Shown: in pieces, positions 33,714-44,115 of the stretch
How positions within the stretch are numbered: the stretch's first letter is position 1
How the letters are laid out: each line of letters begins with the position of its first letter
DNA from: Diadophis punctatus similis
Lineage: Eukaryota; Chordata; Lepidosauria; Squamata; Dipsadidae
DNA: 64,000 nt
Direction: 5' to 3'
Assembly: GCA_023053685.1 (NCBI GenBank)
Contig: JALIGW010000005.1
Span: forward strand, 19,056,001 to 19,120,000
The notes under the pieces: model-generated
What the model saw: the letters and a program-made list of their open reading frames with translations, nothing else
Told to the model about the DNA's origin: nothing
Database searches by the model: none
Made by a program: the position numbers and the translations under genes

Positions 33714-34931
33714 ATGGCTTCTAAAAAAACCACCTCTGTTAGAGCACCAGCGAGTGCAGACAGCTCTCCTATCCATGCTTCTAAAATGCCAGCCCCCCCA
33801 GCCACTAACGCTCCCAATGCTACAAGACGCACTCAGATCGATGCAAGCAGAGTTAGCAGCTGGATTTAACCTTAAAATTAATGAAACTAATGAGAAGATT
33901 TCTGCAATTAATGAAAGAATTAATGAGACCAATGAGAAAATACAGGAAGTTTCTGATGATATTGCAACTCGTAATAAAGAGATTAGAGAAGATATAATTG
34001 ATGCCTTTTCTGGTTTGGCTACCAATTATGAGATTATGGAAGATGAAATACAAGAAATGAAGCAAACTACTACAGCATTGGGAGCTAGGGTTGGTGAAGC
34101 AGAAAATAAAATTGAGAGGGAGGAGGCAGAAATAATGATCATGCAATACAGAAACATGGAGTTTGCAATAAGAGTCAGAGGTGTTAAGGAAAATAAGCAG
34201 GAAGATTTGAAGGAAATTATGTTGGAAGCATTTGAGTTAGCACTTGGAGTGAAGAAGGAGGACCTGGCATGGCAGATAGACAAAATTTATCGCGTCAATT
34301 CATGGATTGCGAGAAATAGAAATTTACCAAGAGATATTGTCATCTACTTTACTACTAGAACATTATGTAATGACAAGCAACATTTGTAAACAAACTCCAA
34401 GTCGAGGGACAAGAAGTGATGACAATGAAGGAAATTCCTTCCAAGATGTTGAAAGCCAGGAAGGATTACACCTTCCTGGTGGAAGAACTGAGAAGACAAC
34501 AAGTTCAATACAGGTGGGAAATACCATGCGGATTGGTGGTTATGTTCATGGGAGTGAGATATCGTCTTAATACAGTCCAGAAAGCCAGAGATTTTTATGA
34601 AGATGTTCTAGTGCCCGGATCTTCTAAACCCCCGGAAGGGAAACAACAACAAGAAAGAGAAGAACTGTTGAAAGTGGTACAAGAAGGAGCTGCGTCATTG
34701 GCCATTGAAATAGAACAAAATCTAGAACTTAATAGACAGGAAATGATTAAAGAACAAAGACAAACTAGAGCTGCTAAGCGGAGACAAGAATTGAGACAAC
34801 AAAGACAACAGGTGGCACTGCAAGATATTCCTAAATCCGAAGCGGTGGGAGGAGCGAGACCGAAAGAAAAATCTAAGGTAGATCTTCAAGGTGTGCTCCA
34901 TACGATTCAGAAGCCCAGAGATGGGAACTAA
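33714..34931 (+). pseudogene. L1 ORF1 (nucleic acid chaperone), two frameshifts
   Basis: ORF1p coats L1 RNA as a trimer in the cytoplasm. The start is set at ATG 33714 (MASKKTTSV), because the intact ORF1 at 44116-45237 also begins MASK. Domains: N-terminal coiled coil (about 33850-34130, heptad-like NETNEKISAINERINE), RRM-like domain (MEFAIRVRGV, DKIYRVNSW, PRDIVIYFTTRTL; 34157-34370) and C-terminal domain (KARKDYTFLVEEL, YRLNTVQKARDFYED; 34450-34610). A basic Gln/Arg-rich tail follows. Frameshifts lie near 33790-33815, probably in the C7 run, and near 34360-34415. The stop codon at 34929-34931 overlaps the ORF2 start. Confidence 0.9.
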
Positions 34932-37900
34932 ATTTCGTACCTGGAATGTTAATGGTTTGAATTCTCCACAGAAAAGGAGGAAAATATTCCACTACTTAAA
35001 ACAATTTAACAATGACTTGATATGTTTACAGGAGACTCACATAAAGACTCAAGATCAAAAATATCTGATGAATACAAGATTAGGGACACATTTTGTTGCT
35101 ACGGCTCCAGAAAAGAAAAATGGCATTGTTATTTACGTGAAAAAAGATTTGATTGCAAAGTTAATAGAAGCAGATGATCAAGGAAGATTTTTAGCAATTG
35201 AACTTTTAATAAAGGGACAGAAAATACTAGTGATTGGTTTATATGCCCCGAATCAACAACAAGAAAGATTTTATGACCTTTTGCATTCAAAGCTTATACA
35301 TTGGTATTACAAAACTTGTATTCTTTTAGGGGACTGGAATGGAGTTTTGGATGTCAAGAAAGATAAGAAGGGTCCCAAGCAAAACATCTTTGCAAGAGCA
35401 AAATTGCCTAAATCTTTTTTTGAGATGATGGAAGACTGGGATTTGAGAGATATTTGGCGTGAAAGAAACCCTGCAGAAAAGGATTTTACTTTCTACTCAG
35501 ATAGACATCAATCTTTTTCCAGGATTGATTTTATTTTAATTACTAATGATCTTTTTTCTAGGGTGAAGAGAACAAAAATACATATGAGGGCATTGTCCGA
35601 CCATAGCCCTGTCTGGTTGGAAATGGAATTTGGGTATGGATTAAGAAAATCTTGGAGGTTAAATGAAAACTTGTTTAGATATGAAGATAATGTAAAAGAA
35701 TGTAAAAAATTTATGAATGAATTTTTTGTTATGAATATGCAAAAAGGTACATCAATCCAGATGGTATGGGATGCAAGTAAGGCTTATATGAGAGGTGTTT
35801 TAATATATTTGAATAATAAATATAGAAGGAAGAAGGAACTTAAAAGAAAAGGATTGGAGGAAGAAATTAAGAAACAAGAGAGGGCTTTAATTTCTAAACC
35901 AACAGATGAGAAAATTAAAGAAACAATTAATTTATTAAAAGCTCAATTTAATATGTTAATGGCAGATCAAGTTGCAACTAATTTACAATATGCTAAACAT
36001 AACACTTTTTGTAATGCAAATAAACCGGGCAGGTGGTTGGCTTACATGTTAAGGAAAAAAACAGAAATCAAGAGTAATAGAAAAAATTAACTATAAAGGG
36101 AAAGAAGTTTTTGATTGTGAACTGATTAAAAAATCTTTTTTAGAGTTCTATTCAGGGTTGTATAAGGGGGAGAAGATTAAAGACGAAGATATTGATGGAT
36201 ACTTACGAAATGGTCATATACACATAGCTTCCATGGAACAGATTGAAATTTTAAATCAACTCATAACCTCAGAGGAAATTTTGGCAGTTATTAAACAGCT
36301 AAAATTGGGTAAGGCTCCAGGTACAGATGGTTTAACAGCTGTTTATTATAAGAACCTACAGGATGAAATGGTGGAGCCTCTGAAGGTGTTATTTAATACC
36401 ATACAACAAGGAGGAGAAGTACCCCCAACTTGGAAAACTGCTTTTATCTCTTTGATCCCGAAAGAGAATCAAGACCATACAGACCCTAAAAGTTATAGGC
36501 CAATTTCATTGTTAAATATGGATTATAAAATTTTTGCTAAAATATTAGCTATTAGATTAATGATACTTATGCAACAAGTGATCCACCAAGATCAAACTGG
36601 TTTTATAGAAGGTAGACAATTGAAGAGTAATGTACGACACATAGTCAATTTACTAGAACACTTGGGGAGGAATAATCAGGTATCTGCTGCACTGGTATTT
36701 TTGGATGCTGAAAAAGCTTTTGATAGATTGAATTGGAAATTTTTATTAAAGTTAATAGAAAAGATGCAGCTTGGAGAACATTTTACACAATCTATTAAGG
36801 CAATATATCAAAAACAGACAGCTCAAATAATAGTTAATGGTGGACTAACAGATAATTTTAATATAGAGAAAGGAACGAGACAAGGCTGTCCCTTATCACC
36901 TCTTCTGTTTATTTTGTCTATGGAGATTTTACTTAGTAAAATAAGGGAATCCAAGACAGTTAAAGGTATTAAAATAAGAGGAGAAGAATATAAATTACGA
37001 GCATTTGCGGATGATTTAGTAGTCACTGTAACTCAGCCATATCAATCAATTATAGGCCTGATGGATATTATTGATTCTTACGGACAAGTATCTGGTCTTA
37101 AAATAAATGTAGATAAAACTAAAATAATAGCCAAAAACATGACCAGAAATCAAGAGGAAAAAGTAGAAAGGGTTACGGGATATGAAATAGTTAAAAAGGT
37201 TAAATATTTGGGGGTTAATATTACGTCAATAAATACGAAACTATATCAACATAATTATGAAATATTATGGCAAAAAATACAGAAAGATCTAGAAAATTGG
37301 AAAAAGCTACAGTTGTCCTTGCTGGGCAGGATAGCTGTAGTAAAAATGAATGTCTTACCTAGATTTTTATTTCTTTTTCAAATGATTCCCATACTCAAAA
37401 AGGATGATAATCTGAAGGAGTGGCAAAAGGGTATTAATAAATTTATTTGGGTAGGGAAAAAACTGAGAGTAAATCAGAAAATAATGCAAGATTCACGTGA
37501 GAGGGGAGGATTAAAAATGCCTAACTTAAGATTGTATTATGAAGCAGCTACCCTCTCAGCAATTGCGGACTGGATTAACTTGACGGAAGAGAGGGCATTA
37601 AATATAGAAGGGTATGGTTTATTTCATGGATGGCATGCTTATTTAGTGTATAATTAAAAAGTAGATAAAACCTTTAAGAGTCATATAGTAAGAAATGCTC
37701 TATTGCGTGTCTGGAAGAAATATTATTGTAAATTAAATGACAAAATACCTGTATGGACAGTGCCCAGGCATGCGATAGAGAATATAAATATAGAGCAAAA
37801 ACTAGATAACATTACATATAAAGAGCTTCTTTATGTGGAGGGAATGAGGTTACAATTAAAGTCAATGGAGCAACTAAAAGAAGAAGGAGTAATTAAGTCT

Positions 37901-38606
37901 TGGTTTCAATATGGGCAATTGCAGGCCAGATGGAAGGAGGACTCAAAAGCAGGTATCTCGCAGCAAGATGATAATTTGATAAATCAAATAAAGAATAAAG
38001 GACCAATGCATATAAAGAGATTATACAATGTTTTAGTGGAATTAGATTCTGAAACAGAGCTAGTTAAGGATTGTATGATTAAATGGGCACAAAATATTGG
38101 TGAACCTATAATGATGGAAACATGGGAGAATATATGGGTTAGAAATGTGAAATTTATACAAGCTCAAAATTTAAGGGAGAATTTTTATAAAATGTTTTAT
38201 AGATGGCATTTTGATCCAAAAAAACTAGCCGGTATGTATCCAAATTTACAACCTAAATGTTGGAGATGTGAATGTGAAGATGCAACTTATTTTCATATTT
38301 GGTGGTCCTGTAGGAAAATTAAGGCTTTTTGGATAAAAATATGGTGGATTATTCAGAATATTTTGAAGAAAAAAATTAAGTTTACACCACAGTTTTTCTT
38401 GCTGGGAATAACTACAGACTGTACTGTAATAGAGACTAAGCTGATCTTGAACTTGATAATGGCTGCCAGATTGTTGGTAGCACAATACTGGAAGAAAGAA
38501 GATATACCTACTATTGAGGAATGGACATCTAAAGTTACACACCTGGCAGAGATGGCAAGAATTTCAGCATACTTAAAAGATCATTCAAATGAAAGATACG
38601 AGTTGG
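34921..38606 (+). pseudogene. L1 ORF2 (endonuclease-reverse transcriptase), broken and 3' truncated
   Basis: ORF2p nicks target DNA and copies L1 RNA by target-primed reverse transcription. The start at ATG 34921 gives MGTKFRTWNVNGLNSPQ. The endonuclease (34921-35640) shows TWNVNGLNS, LQETHIK, GDWNGVLD, SRIDFILI and SDHSPVW. The reverse transcriptase (about 36290-37120) shows KAPGTDGL, RPISLLN, GFIEGRQ, RQGCPLSP and FADDL (37004-37018). A Cys-His motif CX2CX8HX4C lies at 38258-38311. Breaks: a frameshift in the A-rich stretch near 36050-36090 (frame 1 to frame 2) and an in-frame TAA at 37655-37657. The frame runs through the downstream TSD, so the natural C-terminus is missing. Confidence 0.95.
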
Positions 38607-38955
38607 AAGACTTGTGGACTTCAACTCCCAGAATTCTCTAGTAGTCAGCAGCTATCCTGGCTGGAGAATTCTGGGAGTTGAAGTCCACAAGTTTTAAAGT
38701 TGCCAAGTTTGAAGACCTTTGGTATAGGGTTTCCTGCCTGAGCAGTGGGTTGGACTAGAAGACCTCCAATGTCCCTTCCAACTCTGTAATTCTGTTATTG
38801 ATAAAATGAAGCATTAACTTGTCCAGGCATTTGGCAAGGATGATTGATAGCCCTTTATTCCTTTTTTTTTGGCCTCTATCTGGATTTGTTTTCTCTGTTG
38901 CTCGTGTTCTTCTTTTAGCCATTCATAAGCTGCCGGAGTCATTGGGAGTTGGGTG

Positions 38956-39314
38956 CAGAGGTGGGTTCCTCCCGGTTCGGACCGGTTTGCCTGAACTGAT
39001 AGCAAGCTGCTGGTGATGTCACAATGACATCATGTAACTAGTTCTGTCGGTGCCAGTCCGTGGGCAATGCCATCTTCTTTTTGGATTTTTTTTGGGGGGA
39101 GAATTTTTTTGGGGGGATTTTTCTGGCTTTTTCCCCCGGCACTGTTTGCCGAGTTTCCGGCACTGCACATAGGTTGCCATCTGGTTTTCGGCCTTTTTTG
39201 GGGGGGATTTTTATTTTTATTTTTCAGCACTGTGCATGCGTGTGCCCATGAGGTGCACCCACACAGCGCAGGAGGAAGCGAACCAGCAGCAAGGTAAGTT
39301 AGAACCTACCCCTG
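38956..39314 (+). mobile_element. hAT element, GGTGGGTTC family, about 355 bp type
   Basis: Ends CAGAGGTGGGTTCCTCCCGG and TTAGAACCTACCCCTG, with perfect TSDs gttgggtg (38948-38955, 39315-39322). It has poly-G/T tracts and GCCATCTTC near 39067. Confidence 0.95.
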
Positions 39315-39344
39315 GTTGGGTGGCATATACATTTAATAAAAGTA

Positions 39345-39462
39345 TTATTATAGGCAGGATGCATCACACACAGGCCACCCCCACCCCGGCTCCGCAAAAG
39401 CAAAAATACCATTGTGATACGTCGTGATACATCACATGATGCGATCGAGTTTGACACACGTG
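39345..39462. mobile_element. hAT element, GTGTCAAA family, right part only
   Basis: GATGCATCACACACAGGCC ... ACATCACATGATGCGATC, then GAGTTTGACACACGTG. Aligns with the right half of the copy at 22482-22611. The left terminus is not found. Confidence 0.65.
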
Positions 39463-39720
39463 CTCTAGGAGCTAGAATGGTTGGAACGCTGGGAAGGAGG
39501 TTAGCAAGCCCATGTTTGAGAACCGAGAGCTGTTGTGTGGTGGGGTTAAGCTCTCGTCCTTCGATCCAGCTCCTGTCGGGGACATGAAAGAAGCCCCCAA
39601 CTGGGCATCCACAAGGTAATGGTGATGTCACCGGCTAATCCTTTCAACTCTGAAGCACCTCAGTGCTTCTGACATGAGTGCAAAAAAAGGCTGTCTTTTT
39701 CATACACAGCCATACACACA

Positions 39721-39791
<71 letters not shown>

Positions 39792-40509
39792 CATCCCATA
39801 TTCCTGCTCTGGCCATGAGTTTTTCCTGGGACCAGATTTTGCCGTGGAATGCTAATTATAGTTAAGGATGCATAACCTTATAAATGATTGATAACTCATT
39901 GTTTTAAATTAAACATCTTGTCCCAAAATGGAAGAGTTTACTGCTTGGCTATGATTATTGAAAGCAGAATATCATACAAGCTTCCCAGTCTAGCACTAAC
40001 GGTAATCTTTTTCTCTTGACAGAAGGAGAAGGCTAAATAATTGCTTTATTATTGCTGTACTCCTAACAGTCTTAAAATGACATAGATCAGAATGTGAATA
40101 CCATATTTTAATAGAGTTTGGAAAGAAGAGTGTGGAGCGTTAACAATAATGAAAATATGTGATTCTGATTTCCACTCACATTAAAGAAAAGTAATGATAG
40201 CCTTCAGTCTTGGAAGTATGAAATAGCATGAAGTTAGCACCATATTATTTGAAAATTAGCATTTGGGATTTAATATAGTCCAAAAAAGCCTCCCAACCTT
40301 GGAACCTTACTGCCAGAAAAAGCAGAAGAAGAACGAATCCAGTTATAACACCCTCTTAGTGTAATCCAAAGTTTATCAGGTTGGAATTGATGATGATTGT
40401 TTATTAAATACAATAAATCACTGGATCCTAACCTAGGAAGGCTGTTTCCTAATGTAAGGCTATAGTGAGTATCTATAAATTAGATACATTCAGTGTACAT
40501 GAGTATGTT
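39463..40509. other. (CA)n microsatellite at 39720-39789, otherwise nothing recognised
   Basis: A pure CA run of about 33 units lies at 39722-39788. The remainder has no named repeat or credible exon. Confidence 0.5.
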
Positions 40510-40670
40510 GGTATACAAGTAGTTCTTGACCTATATCCATAAGGGAGCCTGCCCATTGCAGTCACAAATCCTGATGGCCATTAAGTGAGACATCCTTGCT
40601 TAATGACTCCCACCCCATTCTTTCTCTGATGCAGTGGTTAAACAACTGTGCAGGTTGCTAAGCAGAGCAC
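40510..40670. mobile_element. Degenerate mariner-like terminus
   Basis: ACAAGTAGTTCTTGACCTAT, GGAGCCTGCCCATTGCAGTC and ATTAAGTGAGAC resemble the ends of the TA-flanked elements at 3581 and 50248. They match 58757-58870 better. Only one end is visible. Confidence 0.4.
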
Positions 40671-40996
40671 AGAATGCCTCAGGATTGGAGGAGGCCCTGG
40701 GATGCCCACCACCCAGCTAGATCAAAAAAGGAAGTATGCGTGCAGCAAAAAACTTTGCAAAGCCAAAAACAGCCCAGCAGAGAATGGGGAGGGGGGAAGA
40801 GCTCAGCTAGATTAGAGGCCAATGCCACGTTCAATGTCAAAGAAGCTTCCAAATATGCCTTGGTGTTTGGCCGCAAGAAGCCCCGATAGTTGAAACACCA
40901 GGGAGGAAGTCCAATCATCCACCCAAAGATAATGTTTCACAAAAGAAAGAAGCTATGCTTGTGGCTAGACCTCTACTCAGAATAGATAGCAGTCGG

Positions 40997-42423
40997 CGGC
41001 TTCCGGTTGATGTTGTGGCGAGATCGGACATGAGGAGAGGGTCTCCGTGCTCCCGTGATGAATCCTACCCATTAGTGGACTCTGAAAGGAGCCAAATCCT
41101 CCCTATAGGGGAGGCGAAGCAAAGAGGGGTGCCCTGCATGGTCGCAGAGAGTCGCAACTCTCCTGCCTGACCCGGGGTTTTTCTTTCCTTCTCAGCCACA
41201 ACGAGGAGAAGAGGTAGCCTAAACTTGGCTGCCATGAAGCTGGAGCAGCCGAGGAACACCTAAGACCGGTGCTGGAGCGGAGTTAGTGAACAGTGATTGG
41301 AGCTGGGTGAGAAGATTCCTTTTTTTTTTTTGCATTTAGTCCCTTAAAGAAAAAAAGAAGAAAATCCAGAGAAGAAAAGAGACTCTTAGAATTACCTTTT
41401 TAAAAGTGGCGAACAACTATGTATTAGGACTATGTATTAACATAAATATGTGTTTTAACATTAGGATTAGTAAGAGTTACCTGACTAGAAACCAAAATAG
41501 AGATATAGATAAGAATTAGACAGAATAATAGTAGTTATAATTTCTATATAAATTGAAAATAAGTAATAATTAGATGGAAAGTTGAAAGATGGTTGAAAGA
41601 TGGTATTACTATGTATGTTCAAGATGATCATTGACATTATAAGGGAACATTGAAATATTGAATAACTACTTTAAAATAATCAAGTACATTAATATTAGGA
41701 TTATATAAGTTTTATTAATGTAATAATTGACTGCAATTTGTATTAACATGAACCATACCCAGAGGCCACACTGTTCATATTGTTCTGACCTAGGCTTCCC
41801 CAAAAGCACGAAGCTGACTCCATGTCCCGATAAAACCCCTTTTATTTTGTTTACAGTGAATTCCTCTCCAGCAAAGTCCCGGCGAACAGTTTTTCAAGAT
41901 ATTTCCCAATTACACACCTTTATCAGGCTTGTAGAGCTGCCAAGCCAATATCTTTCACTATAACAGACAATACTTGGCAAGAATGCAGGAACAGATCTTC
42001 GTCCAAATGAACTAATTGTCTCCTGCAAACTCCCCTCCCCTTTTGCTCCTCTTTTATTCCCTATGGGAGGGGCCATTCATCATCCACCTGTGGCCTTACT
42101 CCCAAGTCAACCTTTGTTCCTCAGCTGTTCCCTTCGTCTGCCAACTCTGCGCATGCGCACACTGGGAACAGGCTCCAGCTGTTCATCTGCCTCACTAATG
42201 ACAGCTGATAACTGTCAGACTGCCCTGGCCCCATCTCTGCCTCCGATGCAGAGCACTTGTCAGAGCCTACCCCAGACTCCAGGACTGGCCCATGTTCCTC
42301 CCCAACCTCCTCACTGTCCGAATCTGCTGCCAGCTCTGCTGGCCGCTGGCAGGCCACAACACATTTATTGATGTTGATATATGTTTAAAAATAAAAACAC
42401 AATAAACTTTGAAAAAAAATAAA
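40997..42423 (+). mobile_element. L1-derived element with 5' and 3' UTR but no ORFs
   Basis: Bounded by a perfect 17 bp TSD, gaatagatagcagtcgg (40980-40996 and 42424-42440). The 5' part starts CGGCTTCCGGTTGATGTTG, like the L1 at 33072. About 400 bp of GC-rich leader follows, to about 41400. The element then passes directly into AT-rich 3'-UTR-like sequence and ends CAATAAACTTTGAAAAAAAA. No ORF1 or ORF2 sequence is visible. A solo LTR (41781-42361) inserted later. Without it the element is about 840 bp. Confidence 0.8.
41781..42361 (-). mobile_element. Solo LTR (TG...CA, 581 bp)
   Basis: Minus strand starts TGTTGTGGCCTGCCAGC and ends CTAGGTCAGAACA. It has GGGAATAAAAGAGG (possible TATA region) and AATAAAAGGGG (polyadenylation signal). 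Flanks catat and cattt suggest a 5 bp TSD with one mismatch. It contains TGCGCATGCGCA (42148-42159). No gag, pol or env remains, so the superfamily (ERV or Gypsy) is undetermined. Confidence 0.75.
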
Positions 42424-42550
42424 GAATAGATAGCAGTCGGGATACTGCAGATGTTGGAATCCATTATTGGAATGTATTTCTATGCAACAACTACAGTAGT
42501 ATTCAGCCAATAGATGGCAGTATTTGCAAGTATGGATCTATGGTATATAC

Positions 42551-42914
42551 CCGTGATGGTGAACCTATGGCACATGTGCCCAAAGTGGCACACACAGCCA
42601 TGTCATCTGGCACACTTGGCGTTGCCCATTCATCTTCCAGGTTTCTGGCGCACATGTGCGTACGACATGCGGCAGTGTCAGAAACTGGAAGAGCTGGTCT
42701 TCCATTTTCTGGTGTGAGCATGCACACCGGTCAGCTGATCATTGTACGTGCATGCACGCCAGTAACCGGAAGACTAGCATGCCGGCACGTGTGCCGGAAA
42801 CCAGAAGTTCTTTTTCCAGTGTGCGCATGCTCCCTGGGCCACTCTTCTTCTGGGTTGTGACCCCAATGAGCGTGCACTGAGCACACTTGGTGCCAAAAAG
42901 GTTCACCATCACTG
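42551..42914 (+). mobile_element. hAT element, GTGATGGCGAACC family (364 bp)
   Basis: Ends CCGTGATGGTGAACCTATGG and AAAGGTTCACCATCACTG, with perfect TSDs gtatatac (42543-42550, 42915-42922). The interior has CATGTGCG motifs like the other members. Confidence 0.95.
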
Positions 42915-42922
42915 GTATATAC

Positions 42923-43265
42923 TCTGCTCTTTTGTTCTAAGTAGAGTTTTCTGTTTCCTGTTATGATTATATAGTTAAGCAGTAAAGCACATGGTGACTG
43001 TACTCTCTTTGCTCTGTGGTGCTTTGTATATACACTATTTCTAACAGGATGCAAAGGCAGCAACTCCAGGACCAGCTTCCTAAAACCTTACACACACCCC
43101 TTCCTCACAAGAAAAAAAGCTGGGAGGGGAAGATTTATTGATCTTTTTATCTCTCCCCAATTAGGTGGTGAACTACTCCTCTCTGCCCTCCAATCTCGAT
43201 CCTCTTTAACCACTCAATTTGCTACATTTACCAGAATACATGCACCTGTAAAGAGATTGACAAAA
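42923..43265. other. No feature recognised
   Basis: Nothing named. Confidence 0.45.
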
Positions 43266-43623
43266 TCTGTAAGTTACTTATCTTTTTTTTTTTCCAAAAA
43301 GTTTTATTAGTACAAAATTACATAGATAATAGCTAAACATTAAATAGAAAGTACAAACATTTTTTTTTAAATTTTTCTCCCCCCTAACCCACCCCTTTCC
43401 CTCCCCCCTCCCCCCCGGACTTCCCAGAGAGAGTACAGGGCATAATATCAATAAAATAAATTTAAATTAAATTAAAAATTTTTGATTTCCACCTTATTTT
43501 TTTAAAACTTCAACTCCAAATTGTACACTAATAAAAATTCCTTCCTCCTCCTTTCAATCATCTACCCTTCACAACATTTCTTCACTGTTAACTAAGAATT
43601 AAATGATTATTACATAAATGATG

Positions 43624-43898
43624 ACTAAGTATTAAATACAAAAACCTTAAACTTCATCATAAAATCAATCAGTATATAAATAACATACTATTACTATATA
43701 TCAGATTATAAGCACTAATTCCAAACTTTAAATAACCTTCCTCCCAAAAAAAAAAAATGTTAAATCTAATTGTAATATTTTATAACTGGATAGATAACAA
43801 TTGCAAATCTTTCTCACAATTAAATAAAACTTAAATTGATATTACACAAAAAATAACTAAGTAATAATACAAAAACCTTAAACTTCATCATAAATTCT
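43624..43898 (-). repeat. Duplicated segment in the L1 3' UTR
   Basis: ACAAAAACCTTAAACTTCAT occurs at about 43637 and again at about 43869, with similar flanks (ACTAAGTATTAAAT against ACTAAGTAATAAT, and CATCATAAA in both). The period is about 232 bp. It is a degenerate two-copy tandem repeat. Confidence 0.75.
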
Positions 43899-44115
43899 AC
43901 CACTCTATTAGTAACATAATGTTACTATGTATTAAATTATTAGGTTCAAAAAAGTTCTAAATCTTTAAAAAGAATTAATAATACTTTGAATAAGCCCCCC
44001 AAAAAAAACAAAAGAAAAAAAAAGAATGCAAGAAGTAAAGAAAAGAAAAAAAAATTAAGGAAAGAAGGGAAAAAGAAAAGTACAGTCATAATGGCAACCA
44101 TCTGTCCAATAAACT

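Larger units (their letters stand above)
33072..38606 (+). mobile_element. L1 LINE, nearly full length, lacking 3' UTR and poly(A)
   Basis: 5535 bp bounded by a perfect 16 bp TSD, aagacttgtggacttc (33056-33071 and 38607-38622), in hAT sequence. Layout: 5' UTR 33072-33713 (GC-rich start GGCTTCCGGTTTGGTGCTGC), ORF1 33714-34931, ORF2 34921 to the end. Sequence stops inside the ORF2 C-terminus; no 3' UTR and no A tail precede the downstream TSD. At least four disabling changes make it inactive. Confidence 0.95.
33030..38721. mobile_element. hAT miniature element (GGGTCCCCAAAC type), split by L1
   Basis: Own sequence is about 141 bp: 33030-33071 (CAGGGGTCCCCAAACTTGGC ...) and 38623-38721 (... AAAGTTGCCAAGTTTGAAG, ACCTTTG). 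TSDs gtataggg are perfect. The right part contains a palindrome of AACTCCCAGAATTCTC and GAGAATTCTGGGAGTTGAAG, shared with two other hAT types in the window. Confidence 0.92.
32936..38800 (+). mobile_element. CR1-L3 3' end, split by hAT, in turn split by L1
   Basis: Only 32936-33029 (GATTGCCTCCAGAAATTGCA ... ATAGTATAGGG) and 38722-38800 (GGTTGGACTAGAAGACCTCC, CCTTCCAACTCTGTAATTCT) are CR1. Octamer gtataggg at 33022-33029 is repeated at 38722-38729 around the hAT element. Confidence 0.9.

Noticed and set aside
41781..42361. Provirus with viral genes
   Set aside because: Only an LTR is present, with no gag, pol or env sequence on either side.
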